Assembly: GCA_030041225.1 (NCBI GenBank)
Contig: JASHOG010000018.1
Span: 1 to 64,000, forward strand
Direction: 5' to 3'
Length of the DNA: 64,000 bases
DNA from: Vulcanimicrobiota bacterium
GTDB lineage: Bacteria; Vulcanimicrobiota; Vulcanimicrobiia; Vulcanimicrobiales; Vulcanimicrobiaceae
Under the pieces are notes generated by a model, which saw only the letters and a program-made list of their open reading frames with translations, did not search any database and was not told the DNA's origin. This document shows positions 45,943-54,333 of this stretch, in pieces; the stretch's first letter is position 1; each line of letters starts with the position of its first letter. The translations under genes and the position numbers were made by a program.

Positions 45943-47972
45943 ACGGCGGCTTTTCCGCCGACGCGATTACCCGGCACGGGGTCGTACCGGTCATGACGCC
46001 AGTGGAAGGTTCCCAGCCCCTGCGTTCCGGTGCGCAGCTCCGTGATGTAGCGCGCCATCTCGACCTGCGGAACGTCGGCCTCGATCTCGTCGAATCCGGC
46101 ACGCTCCGCAGGGTTCATTCCGAGAATCTGTCCGCGCTTACCGGTGAGTTGTTGGATCACCGTGGACGTGTACGTCGATGGAACGGTCACCGTCACATGA
46201 ACGATCGGCTCGAGCACGACGGGCTTGCACTTGGGCAGCGCGTCACGCACCCCCATGCCGGCTGCAGTCTTGAACGACTGCTCGCTCGAGTCGACGTCGT
46301 GATACTGCCCGTCGAAGAGCGTCACGTGGAGGTCGGTGACGGGGTGGCCGCTCGGCCCGTGCAGAAGTGCCTCGCGCACGCCTTTCTCGACGGCGGGAAA
46401 GAACTGACGAGGCACGACGCCGCCGACGATCGTTTCCTCAAACGTCACGCCCGAGCCGCGCCCCTTCGGCTCGAAACGCAGCCAGACGTCGCCGAACTGA
46501 CCATGTCCTCCGGTCTGGTGTTTGTAGCGCGAATGCACTTCGGTTGACGCTGTGATCGTCTCGAGGTAGGGAATCGCGGGTGGCGCGGTCTCCACCTCAA
46601 CTTTGTACTTGCGCGCGAGGCGCTCGACCGCCAGCGTCACGTGCTGCTCGCCGTGACCGAGCAGGAGGAGCTCATTTGTCACGTCGGCGCGCTGCAGTGA
46701 GAGCGAGGGATCCTCGTCGATGATGCGCGCGAGCATCTGCGAGATCTTCGCCTCGTCGATGCGCTCCTTTGGTCTAATGGCGACCGCGAAGACGGGCGCT
46801 CTCTGCGCGAGGCGCGGCAGAAGGACCTTCTGCCCTGCGGTAAGCGTGTCGCCGGTCGAGACCGGCTCGAGGCGCGCGATCGCGACGATCGCTCCCGGCC
46901 CGGCCTCCGGGATCGGTTCCTGCTTCTTTCCTTGAAGCCGATAGAGTCCACCCGAGCGCACGCGTTCGTCGCCCTTCGTGATGTCGACGAGCGTCGCGTC
47001 CGACTTCACCGTTCCGGTGAGAACGCGAGTCATCGAAAGTTTTCCGGACTGAGGATGAACGATTGTCTTGACAACGCGTCCGATGAACTGCGCACCGGCG
47101 TTCGGCTCGATCGGACGTTCCTCCGCGTCGACCTGGGGACGATCTGCGGGAGACGGAAACCAACGCTCGATCGCTCGCACGAGCGCCGGCACACCGGCGC
47201 CGCTGACGCCGGCGGCGACGATCACCGGGACGATTTGATCGTGCGAGCACTCGCTGCACAGGTCGCGCTCGACCTCCTCGAGCGGCGGCTCTTTACCTTC
47301 CAGCAGCTCCTCCATGAGGGTGTCATCGAAATCTGCCATCGCCTCAAGCAGTGCCGTTCGCGCCCGCTCCACCTGTGCACGAAGCGCCGCGGGAGGCTCT
47401 CCTTCGCGCTCGCCGTCGTCTTCGAACGTATAGGCTTTCATGAGCGCGAGATCGATGAAGCCGCTGAAGCTCTCCGCGGTGCCGATCGGCCATTGCTCGG
47501 CAACGACGTGGCGTCCGTACGCCTCTTGCAGGGCCGCAAGCGTTCCCGCGAAATCGGCGCCGGGCCGATCCATCTTGCCGATGACGAAAAGGTGTGGTAA
47601 GCGCAGCGACGTGCATTCGTCGATGAGGGCGCGCGTCTGTACGATACGAGCTGGATCCGCCTCGCAGACGACGACCGCGGCGTCGACGCCGGCGAGCACC
47701 GTGCGCGTCTCCTCGAAGAAGTCGATGAATCCGGGACAGTCGACGATCGTGAGATCGATGCTTCCGGCCGTGCAGTGCGCAAAACCGACGGTCGTCGATT
47801 GGGCGTGCGCGATGTCCTCAGGCTCGTAATCGGTGACGGTCGTTCCCTCGGAGATGGAACCGCGGCGCCCTACGGCGCCGCAGTGTGCGAGAAGCGCTTC
47901 GACGAGCGTCGTCTTACCGGCGTGATGCGGTCCGACGAACGCAACGTTTCGTAGACCCGAGATATCGGCCAT
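45939..47972 (-). CDS. Elongation factor G-like GTPase (EF-G2 type)
   Basis: 677-residue translational GTPase paralogue, somewhat shorter than EF-G. The P-loop is VGPHHAGKTTL, G3 is DCPGFIDF and G4 reads GKMD where classical EF-G has NKMD. Domain II (TGTVKSDATLVDITKGD), domain IV (YKHQTGGHGQFGDVWLRFEP) and domain V (GKRGQILGM) are all present. The role of such paralogues is unclear (ribosome rescue or stress translation are possibilities). Position between the PHP gene and a lipoprotein gene gives no metabolic hint. Confidence 0.9.
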   Translation of the reverse strand: MADISGLRNVAFVGPHHAGKTTLVEALLAHCGAVGRRGSISEGTTVTDYEPEDIAHAQSTTVGFAHCTAGSIDLTIVDCPGFIDFFEETRTVLAGVDAAVVVCEADPARIVQTRALIDECTSLRLPHLFVIGKMDRPGADFAGTLAALQEAYGRHVVAEQWPIGTAESFSGFIDLALMKAYTFEDDGEREGEPPAALRAQVERARTALLEAMADFDDTLMEELLEGKEPPLEEVERDLCSECSHDQIVPVIVAAGVSGAGVPALVRAIERWFPSPADRPQVDAEERPIEPNAGAQFIGRVVKTIVHPQSGKLSMTRVLTGTVKSDATLVDITKGDERVRSGGLYRLQGKKQEPIPEAGPGAIVAIARLEPVSTGDTLTAGQKVLLPRLAQRAPVFAVAIRPKERIDEAKISQMLARIIDEDPSLSLQRADVTNELLLLGHGEQHVTLAVERLARKYKVEVETAPPAIPYLETITASTEVHSRYKHQTGGHGQFGDVWLRFEPKGRGSGVTFEETIVGGVVPRQFFPAVEKGVREALLHGPSGHPVTDLHVTLFDGQYHDVDSSEQSFKTAAGMGVRDALPKCKPVVLEPIVHVTVTVPSTYTSTVIQQLTGKRGQILGMNPAERAGFDEIEADVPQVEMARYITELRTGTQGLGTFHWRHDRYDPVPGNRVGGKAAV

Positions 47973-47987
47973 CGCGGCTCCCTTCGG

Positions 47988-49343
47988 TCAGCGGCGGCGT
48001 TTGGCCGCCTTCTTCTTGGTGGACTTGCGTTTGCGCAAGAGCGCCGGCGCTCGCTTGCGTAACGGCTTCCTCGCAAGCTTCTTCGGTTTCGCCGCCCGCT
48101 TGGCCGCCACTTTCCGTTTGGACTGCTTCTTCGTTACCGGGCGGCGCTTGGGTGAGGCTTTCTTTGTCGGCCTCAACGGCTTCGATGTGCGCAACGGCTT
48201 CGCGCGAGGAGGTTTCGGGGCGCGTTTGGGACTTGAGGGACGCTGCGCGCGAGCGCCGCCGGGCCGCAGAGCGCGAGGCCCGGCAACTTCCTCGGGAAGG
48301 CCAAGTTCGGCGCGTCCTAATCCCGTGATGCTGCTGCCGGGAGCGTGAGTGCGCTCGGGGTGGCGCTTTATCTTCTCTAGGTGCTCTCGAGTCGCCCGCA
48401 GCGCGACGCGCGCAAGCCTGCCGTTCACCGGGAAGACGAGCTCATTGATGCCGCAGACGTCGAGAACCTGTAACGCAACGTCGAAGGCGCCGCCTTGATC
48501 CTTGGGGCTGTGCGCGTCGGAGCCGACGGAGACCGGCACGCCCTTCGCACGCGCCTTCTTGAGAAGCCGCTTGTAGGCGTCCAGATAGCGCTTCTTTTGA
48601 TCCTCCGGATGGTCGCGGTAGAGGAAGCGGGTGTTGAACTCGATCGCCATCCCGCGCCGCACGCACGCGTCGAGAACGCGTTCTTCGTAACCCTCGAGCT
48701 TCTTGTGCTCGGGCCAATGGCCAAAACGCGCTGGGACGTAGAAGTGACCGACGATTTGCCCGGGCAGCTTCTCGACCTCGTCGAGGAGCTTCGCGACGTA
48801 CATCTCCCATGTGCGATCGGTTCCAACCGTGCCGAAGAGTTCGGCGAACTCGGGATTGTCGAAGGGCCACGGCCAATCGGCGCCCTTCTCGGGATGGTCG
48901 ATCGTGAGGAAGTGCACGGATCGGATGAGACCATCGGGGCGCATCGCATCGATGATGTTCTGTGCGTCGGGGCGCGACCGCGGGTCCGTATCGACCTCGA
49001 TGCCGATGGAGAAACGCATTCCCCGATGGAGCGCCTCCGAGACGACCGCCGCATGCCCGACGTCCACCCCTGCCGTCTCGGCGGCACCATAGAGATCTGC
49101 GGCTTCAGCGAGTTTGAGCGCGCGGCGCACGGTGCTCACTGCGCCGGGATCCTCGAAGGTAAGGAAGTTCACATGGTCTGCAACCATGAGAAACCTCGGC
49201 CAGCCGCGCGTGCAGGCGTGGTAGAACCAAAGGAAGAGCATCCGCGCCGAATACGCGATGGGGCGCTCCTCGGCGAAGGGGCGATGCTCCCCCTTCGCGT
49301 GGCCGTGAATATCCGGTATCGCGCGTATCCGTGGGTCGCTCAT
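47988..49343 (-). CDS. PHP-domain phosphoesterase with lysine/arginine-rich histone-H1-like tail
   Basis: 451 residues. Residues about 1-310 form a PHP domain: metal-binding motifs IHGHAKGEHRPF, MVADHVNF, IGIEVDTDP, HFLTIDHP, GHFYVPARFGHW and VGSDAHSPKDQG. From about residue 335 the protein becomes extremely basic, with repeated Lys-Pro-Ala/Arg patterns (KRKVAAKRAAKPKKLARK) to the C terminus, as in histone H1 or bacterial nucleoid-protein tails. The tail suggests nucleic-acid binding (inference). It lies 21 nt after the sigma-linked alkyltransferase gene. Confidence 0.85.
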   Translation of the reverse strand: MSDPRIRAIPDIHGHAKGEHRPFAEERPIAYSARMLFLWFYHACTRGWPRFLMVADHVNFLTFEDPGAVSTVRRALKLAEAADLYGAAETAGVDVGHAAVVSEALHRGMRFSIGIEVDTDPRSRPDAQNIIDAMRPDGLIRSVHFLTIDHPEKGADWPWPFDNPEFAELFGTVGTDRTWEMYVAKLLDEVEKLPGQIVGHFYVPARFGHWPEHKKLEGYEERVLDACVRRGMAIEFNTRFLYRDHPEDQKKRYLDAYKRLLKKARAKGVPVSVGSDAHSPKDQGGAFDVALQVLDVCGINELVFPVNGRLARVALRATREHLEKIKRHPERTHAPGSSITGLGRAELGLPEEVAGPRALRPGGARAQRPSSPKRAPKPPRAKPLRTSKPLRPTKKASPKRRPVTKKQSKRKVAAKRAAKPKKLARKPLRKRAPALLRKRKSTKKKAAKRRR

Positions 49344-49364
49344 CGAAACTCCCGCGGACTTTGG

Positions 49365-50105
49365 CTAACGCGCGCGCCGATACCCTTCCATCTCGAGTAA
49401 CCGCCGTTTCATTTCGAGCCCATAGTAGTAGTTATGGAGTGCGCCCGAGGCGTCGACGACGCGATGGCAGGGGAAGAAGAGCGGAAGCGGATTGCGTGCC
49501 ATCACACGCCCAACGGCTCGTGCCGCTTTTGGCTTACCAATCTGTACCGCGACCCACTGGTAGGAGCGAACTTCTCCAGGCGGTATTCGCGCGGCGGCAC
49601 GAAGCGCCGCCTGCTCAAACGGTGTGAGGTCGCTAATATCGACGACGTGGTCGTCGACCCGCCACGTCCGGAAAAATCGATCGAGCGTCGCTTGTAGCCA
49701 CGGCGGCGCAGAGCCCCGCACCACTGGGCGCCGTAAGCGAAGCTCAACGCGCCGTCGTACTGCCTCGAAGCCGCCGCCCGTGTCGAAGCTGAGCGAGGCG
49801 ATGCGCTGCCCTTTGAAGCCGACGTAGAGGCGGCCAAGCGGCGTACGGGCCATGGTTAGGACGACGGGTTCGCTACGCAGCCTAATGCGCAGGGTCGTGA
49901 TATGTTCGAGGACTTTGCGGGTGAGGTCGCATGACGGTTCCGGTAGCGGAAGACACGAAAGGCAATACGCGACACCTTCGCACTCCTCGTAGAGCTGCTG
50001 ACAGTGCGGGCAGGCACGCAGATGCGTCGTGACCTCGATTTTCAAAGAGCGAGAGCACCTGCCACGGGTTTCATCCCACAGCGCCTCGATGTCACGACAT
50101 CGCAT
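49365..50105 (-). CDS. Anti-sigma-like zinc-finger domain fused to O6-methylguanine-DNA methyltransferase
   Basis: 246 residues. The N-terminal 60 residues carry C3 and the ZAS-type motif H28-X3-C32-X2-C35 (HLRACPHC), followed by further Cys (ECEGVAYCLSCLPLPEPSC). Residues about 80-246 are an Ogt/MGMT domain: MARTPLGRLYVGF, IPPGEVRSYQWVAVQIGKP, ARAVGRVMARNPLPLFFPCHRVV with the alkyl-acceptor C213, and MKRRLLEMEG. It begins inside the last 14 nt of the ECF sigma gene. This is the expected position for an anti-sigma factor, so sigma control by alkylation state is plausible (inference). No membrane segment is present. Confidence 0.88.
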   Translation of the reverse strand: MRCRDIEALWDETRGRCSRSLKIEVTTHLRACPHCQQLYEECEGVAYCLSCLPLPEPSCDLTRKVLEHITTLRIRLRSEPVVLTMARTPLGRLYVGFKGQRIASLSFDTGGGFEAVRRRVELRLRRPVVRGSAPPWLQATLDRFFRTWRVDDHVVDISDLTPFEQAALRAAARIPPGEVRSYQWVAVQIGKPKAARAVGRVMARNPLPLFFPCHRVVDASGALHNYYYGLEMKRRLLEMEGYRRAR

Positions 50106-50715
50106 GCGCTGATGCTCCGTCGGAACTGATGCGCCCCACCTGCGGACCGAGAATGCGCCGTAGTATGCGCACGGCGCGATGAACGTGCGACTTCACCGTG
50201 CCGATCGGCTGTTGCAGGATCTCGGCGATCTCCGGGTGGCTGCGCCCTTCAATGAAGCGCAGCGTCGCGGCGGCGCGCAGATGCATGGGAAGCTGGAGCA
50301 GGGCTCGTTCCACCAGCGCGACGTCGGCGTTCTGCTCGACGATCGACTCCGGCTGCTGCGGGCGGCTCTCCTCGACACCGCTCAGGAGCGCGTCGGGATC
50401 CGCGAGCGCATCCAACGCGACGCTGACCGGGCGTTTGGTTCGCAGGCGGTTTCGGGTCACATTCAGCGTGATCGTATAGAGCCATGGCTGCAAGCGCAGC
50501 TCACGCAGCTGCTCGGGCGGCATCTTCCCAAGCGCGCGGTAGGCGCGGACGAAGGCGTCCTGCACGATCTCCTCGGCGTCCTCGCGATTGCCGGTCATGC
50601 GGAGGGCGAAGCCGTAGAGCCTACGCTGATACTCCTCGACAATCTGCTCGAAGTTCTCAACGCCGGCAACGACCTTGCTCTCCCTCTTGGTCTCATCTCT
50701 TTTTGCTCGAACCAT
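50092..50715 (-). CDS. ECF-family RNA polymerase sigma factor
   Basis: 207 residues with sigma region 2 (YQRRLYGFALRMTGNREDAE, then EIVQDAFVRAYRAL) and region 4 (LPMHLRAAATLRFIEGRSHP, then EIAEILQQPIGTVKSHVHRA). No region 3 is present. ATG at 50715 gives the normal N terminus; the frame upstream to 50796 runs into the divergent promoter. Overlapped by the zinc-finger/MGMT gene, the classic sigma/anti-sigma order. Confidence 0.93.
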   Translation of the reverse strand: MVRAKRDETKRESKVVAGVENFEQIVEEYQRRLYGFALRMTGNREDAEEIVQDAFVRAYRALGKMPPEQLRELRLQPWLYTITLNVTRNRLRTKRPVSVALDALADPDALLSGVEESRPQQPESIVEQNADVALVERALLQLPMHLRAAATLRFIEGRSHPEIAEILQQPIGTVKSHVHRAVRILRRILGPQVGRISSDGASAHAMS

Positions 50716-50730
50716 CCGCTCGGGCCCTAC

Positions 50731-50757
50731 AGTTTCATTTGGGGGTACGGAGGTTCC
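50731..50757 (-). promoter_or_regulatory. Possible ECF-type promoter of the sigma operon
   Basis: On the minus strand GGAAC (50757-50753), the usual ECF -35 core, lies 38 nt before the sigma ATG. The sequence about 17 nt further on (AAACTG) is a poor fit to common ECF -10 elements, so self-regulation is only suggested. Confidence 0.3.
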
Positions 50758-50784
50758 CGCGCCCCCCTGCGGAAAGGGCGCCCC

Positions 50785-51231
50785 ATGACGCAACACCGGA
50801 TGTCGCCGGAGGACGTCCCGCCGCCCGAACTGCTCTCAACGCAGTCGGGCGTTTTTATCGGCGAGATATCCTTCGATGCCTACACGATCTGCAGTTTTCT
50901 GCCCGATCTCGACTCGGCGCGCGCAATCCCGCTGGTCCTGATCGGCTATCGCGCGCACGAGGACCCCGCTTTCGTCTGGCTTGTTCCGCAGGGAGGTGTT
51001 CGTACCGAAGGCCTGACCAACGATCCGTATTATACGCGCGTTCTCCGCGACCCGCGCGCGTACTTCAGGAAGAAACTTGCGAAGTACGTGGAGGAAACCG
51101 GCTCCGTACGACGCGGTATCGAAATGCTCGTCGACTGCCACCAGAACCATCTCGCCTTTACGCCGCTCACGGAGCTACGCGAAGACCCCTTCCGGCATCC
51201 GCTCGAGGTTCAACTGGTAGGGGCATTTTAG
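50785..51231 (+). CDS. Protein of unknown function, divergent from the sigma operon
   Basis: 148 residues, not recognised. It has a compact, soluble-looking sequence with GVFIGEISFDAYTICSFLPD, PLVLIGYRAHEDPAFVWLVP and RDPRAYFRKKLAKYVEETG; no signal peptide or membrane segment. An alternative ATG is at 50800. It shares a 69-bp divergent region with the sigma gene, so co-control is possible. The strand and frame fit coding better than the antisense of neighbours. Confidence 0.7.
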   Translation: MTQHRMSPEDVPPPELLSTQSGVFIGEISFDAYTICSFLPDLDSARAIPLVLIGYRAHEDPAFVWLVPQGGVRTEGLTNDPYYTRVLRDPRAYFRKKLAKYVEETGSVRRGIEMLVDCHQNHLAFTPLTELREDPFRHPLEVQLVGAF

Positions 51232-51238
51232 GAGCTCC

Positions 51239-51970
51239 CTAGAGAATTCGGATCGAGCGCTCGTAGGTAATGTGCACCGGCACGGGCGCGAGGCTGCCGC
51301 CGGTGAGGACACCGTCGATCGTGAGGCGCGCGTCGAGCGCCAGCAGCAACGCTTCGTTTGCGTCGTAGTAGGCGGTTCCGTCGAGGTGGATGCGCCCGTC
51401 GATCCTCGCGGTGTGCACCGGTAGCGGTCCATGCACTTTCCCGTCCGCTTGGAACTCAACGCCTACAACTTTTCTCCCGTCGATGATCCCCGGGGTACCC
51501 GGACGCAATGACCCCTCGAGGTCGCCGCCCCCAACAGGTGAGGCGGCAGCAAACGGCACGGGGTTGTGAAGCGCGCGGAGGTCGTGAATTGTTGCGGCGT
51601 CGAGCCGAATGCTAAACGGTTGATTAAGGATCGTCAGAAAATCGGGGTCGTCATCGAGGCGGTCCTCGAGGCTTCCATCGGGAAGCAGCGCCTGCGCGAA
51701 CCGCGCCTGCTCCGCCGTCTTGCCCGTCGCGTCCGTTCGCGTGCAATCCACCTGCGCCACGAACTCGGTCGCCGCTCCCGAGGGCTTGACCGAGAGCGTT
51801 TCCAGTCCGGAGTACGAGATGCGCGTGACCGCCGCGGCCACGCCGACGCGATAGACGTCCTCCCCGGCGATGCGAAAGCGCATCGGGGGAGTCTCTGCAG
51901 ATAGGGCCAGAAGGCTCAGAGCGCCCACCGCGGCCGTCGCTTGAAGGATTATACCTCGCACCGGTATCAT
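51239..51970 (-). CDS. Secreted protein of unknown function
   Basis: 243 residues with an N-terminal signal or anchor (IPVRGIILQATAAVGALSLL). The rest is beta-rich with no motif I recognise, for example VTRISYSGLETLSVKPSG and DGRIHLDGTAYYDANEALLL. Two adjacent ATGs (51973, 51970) could start it. It diverges from the GH125 gene with a gap of about 10 nt between start codons. Confidence 0.7.
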   Translation of the reverse strand: MIPVRGIILQATAAVGALSLLALSAETPPMRFRIAGEDVYRVGVAAAVTRISYSGLETLSVKPSGAATEFVAQVDCTRTDATGKTAEQARFAQALLPDGSLEDRLDDDPDFLTILNQPFSIRLDAATIHDLRALHNPVPFAAASPVGGGDLEGSLRPGTPGIIDGRKVVGVEFQADGKVHGPLPVHTARIDGRIHLDGTAYYDANEALLLALDARLTIDGVLTGGSLAPVPVHITYERSIRIL

Positions 51971-51980
51971 CATACACGAA

Positions 51981-53210
51981 ATGGTGCAGTCGGCGCGCTA
52001 CCGTAGCGTCTTACTCTGCGTAGTTGCATGTTGCTCCATCGCGGCGACGACGGTATCGGGCCGTGTTGCAACCCTCTGGGCGATCTATTCGAACGCGACG
52101 AACGACGCATATAGCCGCCACGCCGTGATCGAGCCCGACGGGACGACGTTCATCTCCAGCGGCGATATCGACATGGAATGGCTGCGGGACTCGAGCGCGG
52201 TTTTGCTCGCCTACCTCCAGGAGGCGCGCACCAAACCCGCCGTCCGCGCGATGATTCGGGGGGCGATCGCGCGCCAGGAACGCTATATCCTCATTGACCC
52301 GTACGCGAACGCCTTCACCGATGACTATAGAGTGGCCGAACGCAAGTTTGAGGTGGACTCCCTGCTCTATCCGATCCGTCTTGCGTTTCATTACTGGCGC
52401 ACGGTCGGCGATGCATCGATTTTCACGCCGGAGGCACAGCGCGCGTACACCCTAATCCTGCGCACGCTCCGGACGGAGCAGCGCCACGCGACGCGCTCGC
52501 ACTACCGCAGCAACTCGCTCCTCGGCGGCGATGACGGGATGCCCTTCGGGTACACCGGTATGATCTGGACGGGCTTTCGCCCCTCCGACGACCCCGCACA
52601 GTACCCCTATAACATCCCGCAGAACATGTTCGCGGTCGTCGAGCTTCAGCAACTGAGCGAGATCGAGCGCCAGGTCTACCATGATCAGCGCGATGCCGAA
52701 GAAGCCTGGGGGCTCAGCGTTCAGGTCGAGAACGCCATCGAGCGGTACGGTATCGTCTTCATCCCGAACTTCGGCCGCGTCTACGCCTATGAGGTGGATG
52801 GCCTCGGCCACGCGAACCTGATGGACGACGCGAACATCCCTTCGTTGCTCTCTGCGCCGTACTTCGGGTATCTGAGCGTTCGCGATTCCATCTATCAAGC
52901 GACGCGGCGCTTCGTGCTCTCACCTGCCGATCCATATTTTTATCAAGGACGCTACGCCCAGGGAATCGGCAGCGCTCACACGCCGCGCGGCTACGTTTGG
53001 CCACTCGCGCTGATCGTGCAGGCGCTTACGTCGATCGATCCCGCTGAGAAGCAGCGCGTGCTCGGTTACCTTGCCGCGTCAGACACGGGGAATCACGTGC
53101 TCCACGAGTCCTTCGACGTCAACGATCCACGCCATTACACGCGCGCGGACTTCGCCTGGCCGAACGCGCTCTTTACCGAGCTGGACGTACCCGCTCCCGG
53201 CGGTTCTTGA
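51981..53210 (+). CDS. Glycoside hydrolase family 125 (exo-alpha-1,6-mannosidase-like)
   Basis: 409 residues. An N-terminal hydrophobic segment (SVLLCVVACCSIAATTVSG) suggests export. GH125 (formerly DUF1237) landmarks: SSGDIDMEWLRDSSA, KFEVDSLLYPIRLAF, YGYTGMIWTGFRPSDD-like RPSDDPAQYPYNIPQNMF, LMDDANIPSLL, GIGSAHTPRGYVWPLALI and HESFDVNDPRHYTRADFAWP. Members are inverting, metal-independent alpha-1,6-mannosidases (family knowledge). No other mannan genes are near. Confidence 0.9.
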   Translation: MVQSARYRSVLLCVVACCSIAATTVSGRVATLWAIYSNATNDAYSRHAVIEPDGTTFISSGDIDMEWLRDSSAVLLAYLQEARTKPAVRAMIRGAIARQERYILIDPYANAFTDDYRVAERKFEVDSLLYPIRLAFHYWRTVGDASIFTPEAQRAYTLILRTLRTEQRHATRSHYRSNSLLGGDDGMPFGYTGMIWTGFRPSDDPAQYPYNIPQNMFAVVELQQLSEIERQVYHDQRDAEEAWGLSVQVENAIERYGIVFIPNFGRVYAYEVDGLGHANLMDDANIPSLLSAPYFGYLSVRDSIYQATRRFVLSPADPYFYQGRYAQGIGSAHTPRGYVWPLALIVQALTSIDPAEKQRVLGYLAASDTGNHVLHESFDVNDPRHYTRADFAWPNALFTELDVPAPGGS

Positions 53211-53508
53211 CGTAGAAGCGAACGTCTGCGGTCGATCCGCAGACGACCACAGCGTCGGGGTCGGCGAAAGTGCGCCCGTCAATGTTGAGCGTGTAATCAC
53301 CTTCGCACAAACCGCTCAACGTACGATGCATGCTGCGCGAGAACTTGTCCGCAGGCGCGAGTTCACCGATCGCCTCGCGTACGGCAAGCGCGAGCAACTC
53401 ACGAACGCGCAGCGGTGTCGCAAAGCTGAAGACCGTCGCGCCGCCATGGGCGACGGCTTCGAGATCGAGCGGAATTCTAACGCGGATCACGCCTCCGTCC
53501 TTTTGCAT
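53173..53508 (-). CDS. Small protein of unknown function
   Basis: 111 residues beginning MQKDGGVIRVRIPLDLEAVA, with ATVFSFATPLRVRELLALAV, DYTLNIDGRTFADPDAVVVC and a basic C terminus. It reads as a genuine small alpha/beta protein but I cannot place it. It is convergent with the GH125 gene (38-nt overlap). The longer frame to 53778 is antisense to the next gene and is rejected. Confidence 0.55.
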   Translation of the reverse strand: MQKDGGVIRVRIPLDLEAVAHGGATVFSFATPLRVRELLALAVREAIGELAPADKFSRSMHRTLSGLCEGDYTLNIDGRTFADPDAVVVCGSTADVRFYVKNRRERVRPAR

Positions 53509-53553
53509 CTCCCTAGGAGCTGCCTGCCGTCGTAGCGTACAGATACCGAGTAG

Positions 53554-54330
53554 ATGCGCTACACGCCGCGCCGCCGTCGAGGCGACGAGGAACACGAAGG
53601 CGGAGGACTCCCGGTCATTCCGTTGGTGGTGATCGTCGTTTTCGCGGGCTTGCTGCTCGGCGGTGTGCTCGCGCATTTCTTTGGCAGTCGTAGTCCGGTG
53701 CCTCAAGAGGCGATGAGTCCACCGATCGTGACACCGGTTCCAAGCCCGACGCCGTCGCGCTTCCCTCCACTCTCGCAACGCAGGCGCGTGCGCATGCTCG
53801 CGAGCTCTCCGAAGCCGAGTCCCCGTCCCTCCGCCTCAGCGACACCGATGCCGAGTCCGTCACCGGTCGCGACGATAGCGCCGACCGTGAACGCTACGAT
53901 AGCCGCAACGCAAGCTGCGGCAACTGCGACTCCGCAAAACAATCTCACGCCGCACGCTGCTCCCGCGACAACGTTGCCGGCCGTGATCACTGCGAGTCCC
54001 GCTCCTGCCGCGTCGGCGACACCGCGTCCGCGGGAGGGCACCGGCATGGAAACCAGCGATCCTGCAGAGGTCGTGCGCGCGTATCTCTATGCGCTCGCGC
54101 GCGACAATACATTGCAGGCGCGCGCGTATCTCGCTTCCGGTTCACCCGAGGAGCCGTTTATGCGTGACGATGCGCGCGTCGGTGCGGTCGAATCCAGCTC
54201 GAACGGCGACGGCACGTACCTTGTCATCGCCGACGTGCACGCAAAGAGCGGAAACTACCGCGTCACGTGCACCGTCGCGGCCTTACCGCAAGGCATGGTG
54301 ATCACGGATCACTTCTACCTAAAGCCGTAG
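53554..54330 (+). CDS. Single-pass membrane protein with Pro/Ser/Thr-rich linker
   Basis: 258 residues: a charged N terminus, one membrane helix (IPLVVIVVFAGLLLGGVLAHF, residues about 22-42), a long low-complexity Pro/Ser/Ala/Thr segment (about 50-160) and a C-terminal globular domain (EVVRAYLYALARDNTLQARA, TYLVIADVHAKSGNYRVTCT, VITDHFYLKP) resembling small DUF4878/NTF2-like domains. It is probably anchored with the globular part outside. Function unknown. Confidence 0.75.
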   Translation: MRYTPRRRRGDEEHEGGGLPVIPLVVIVVFAGLLLGGVLAHFFGSRSPVPQEAMSPPIVTPVPSPTPSRFPPLSQRRRVRMLASSPKPSPRPSASATPMPSPSPVATIAPTVNATIAATQAAATATPQNNLTPHAAPATTLPAVITASPAPAASATPRPREGTGMETSDPAEVVRAYLYALARDNTLQARAYLASGSPEEPFMRDDARVGAVESSSNGDGTYLVIADVHAKSGNYRVTCTVAALPQGMVITDHFYLKP

Positions 54331-54333
54331 GGG

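Noticed and set aside
53509-53778. Upstream part of the minus-strand frame at 53173-53778
   Set aside because: It is antisense to the membrane-protein gene and lacks coding character; only the part from ATG 53508 looks real.
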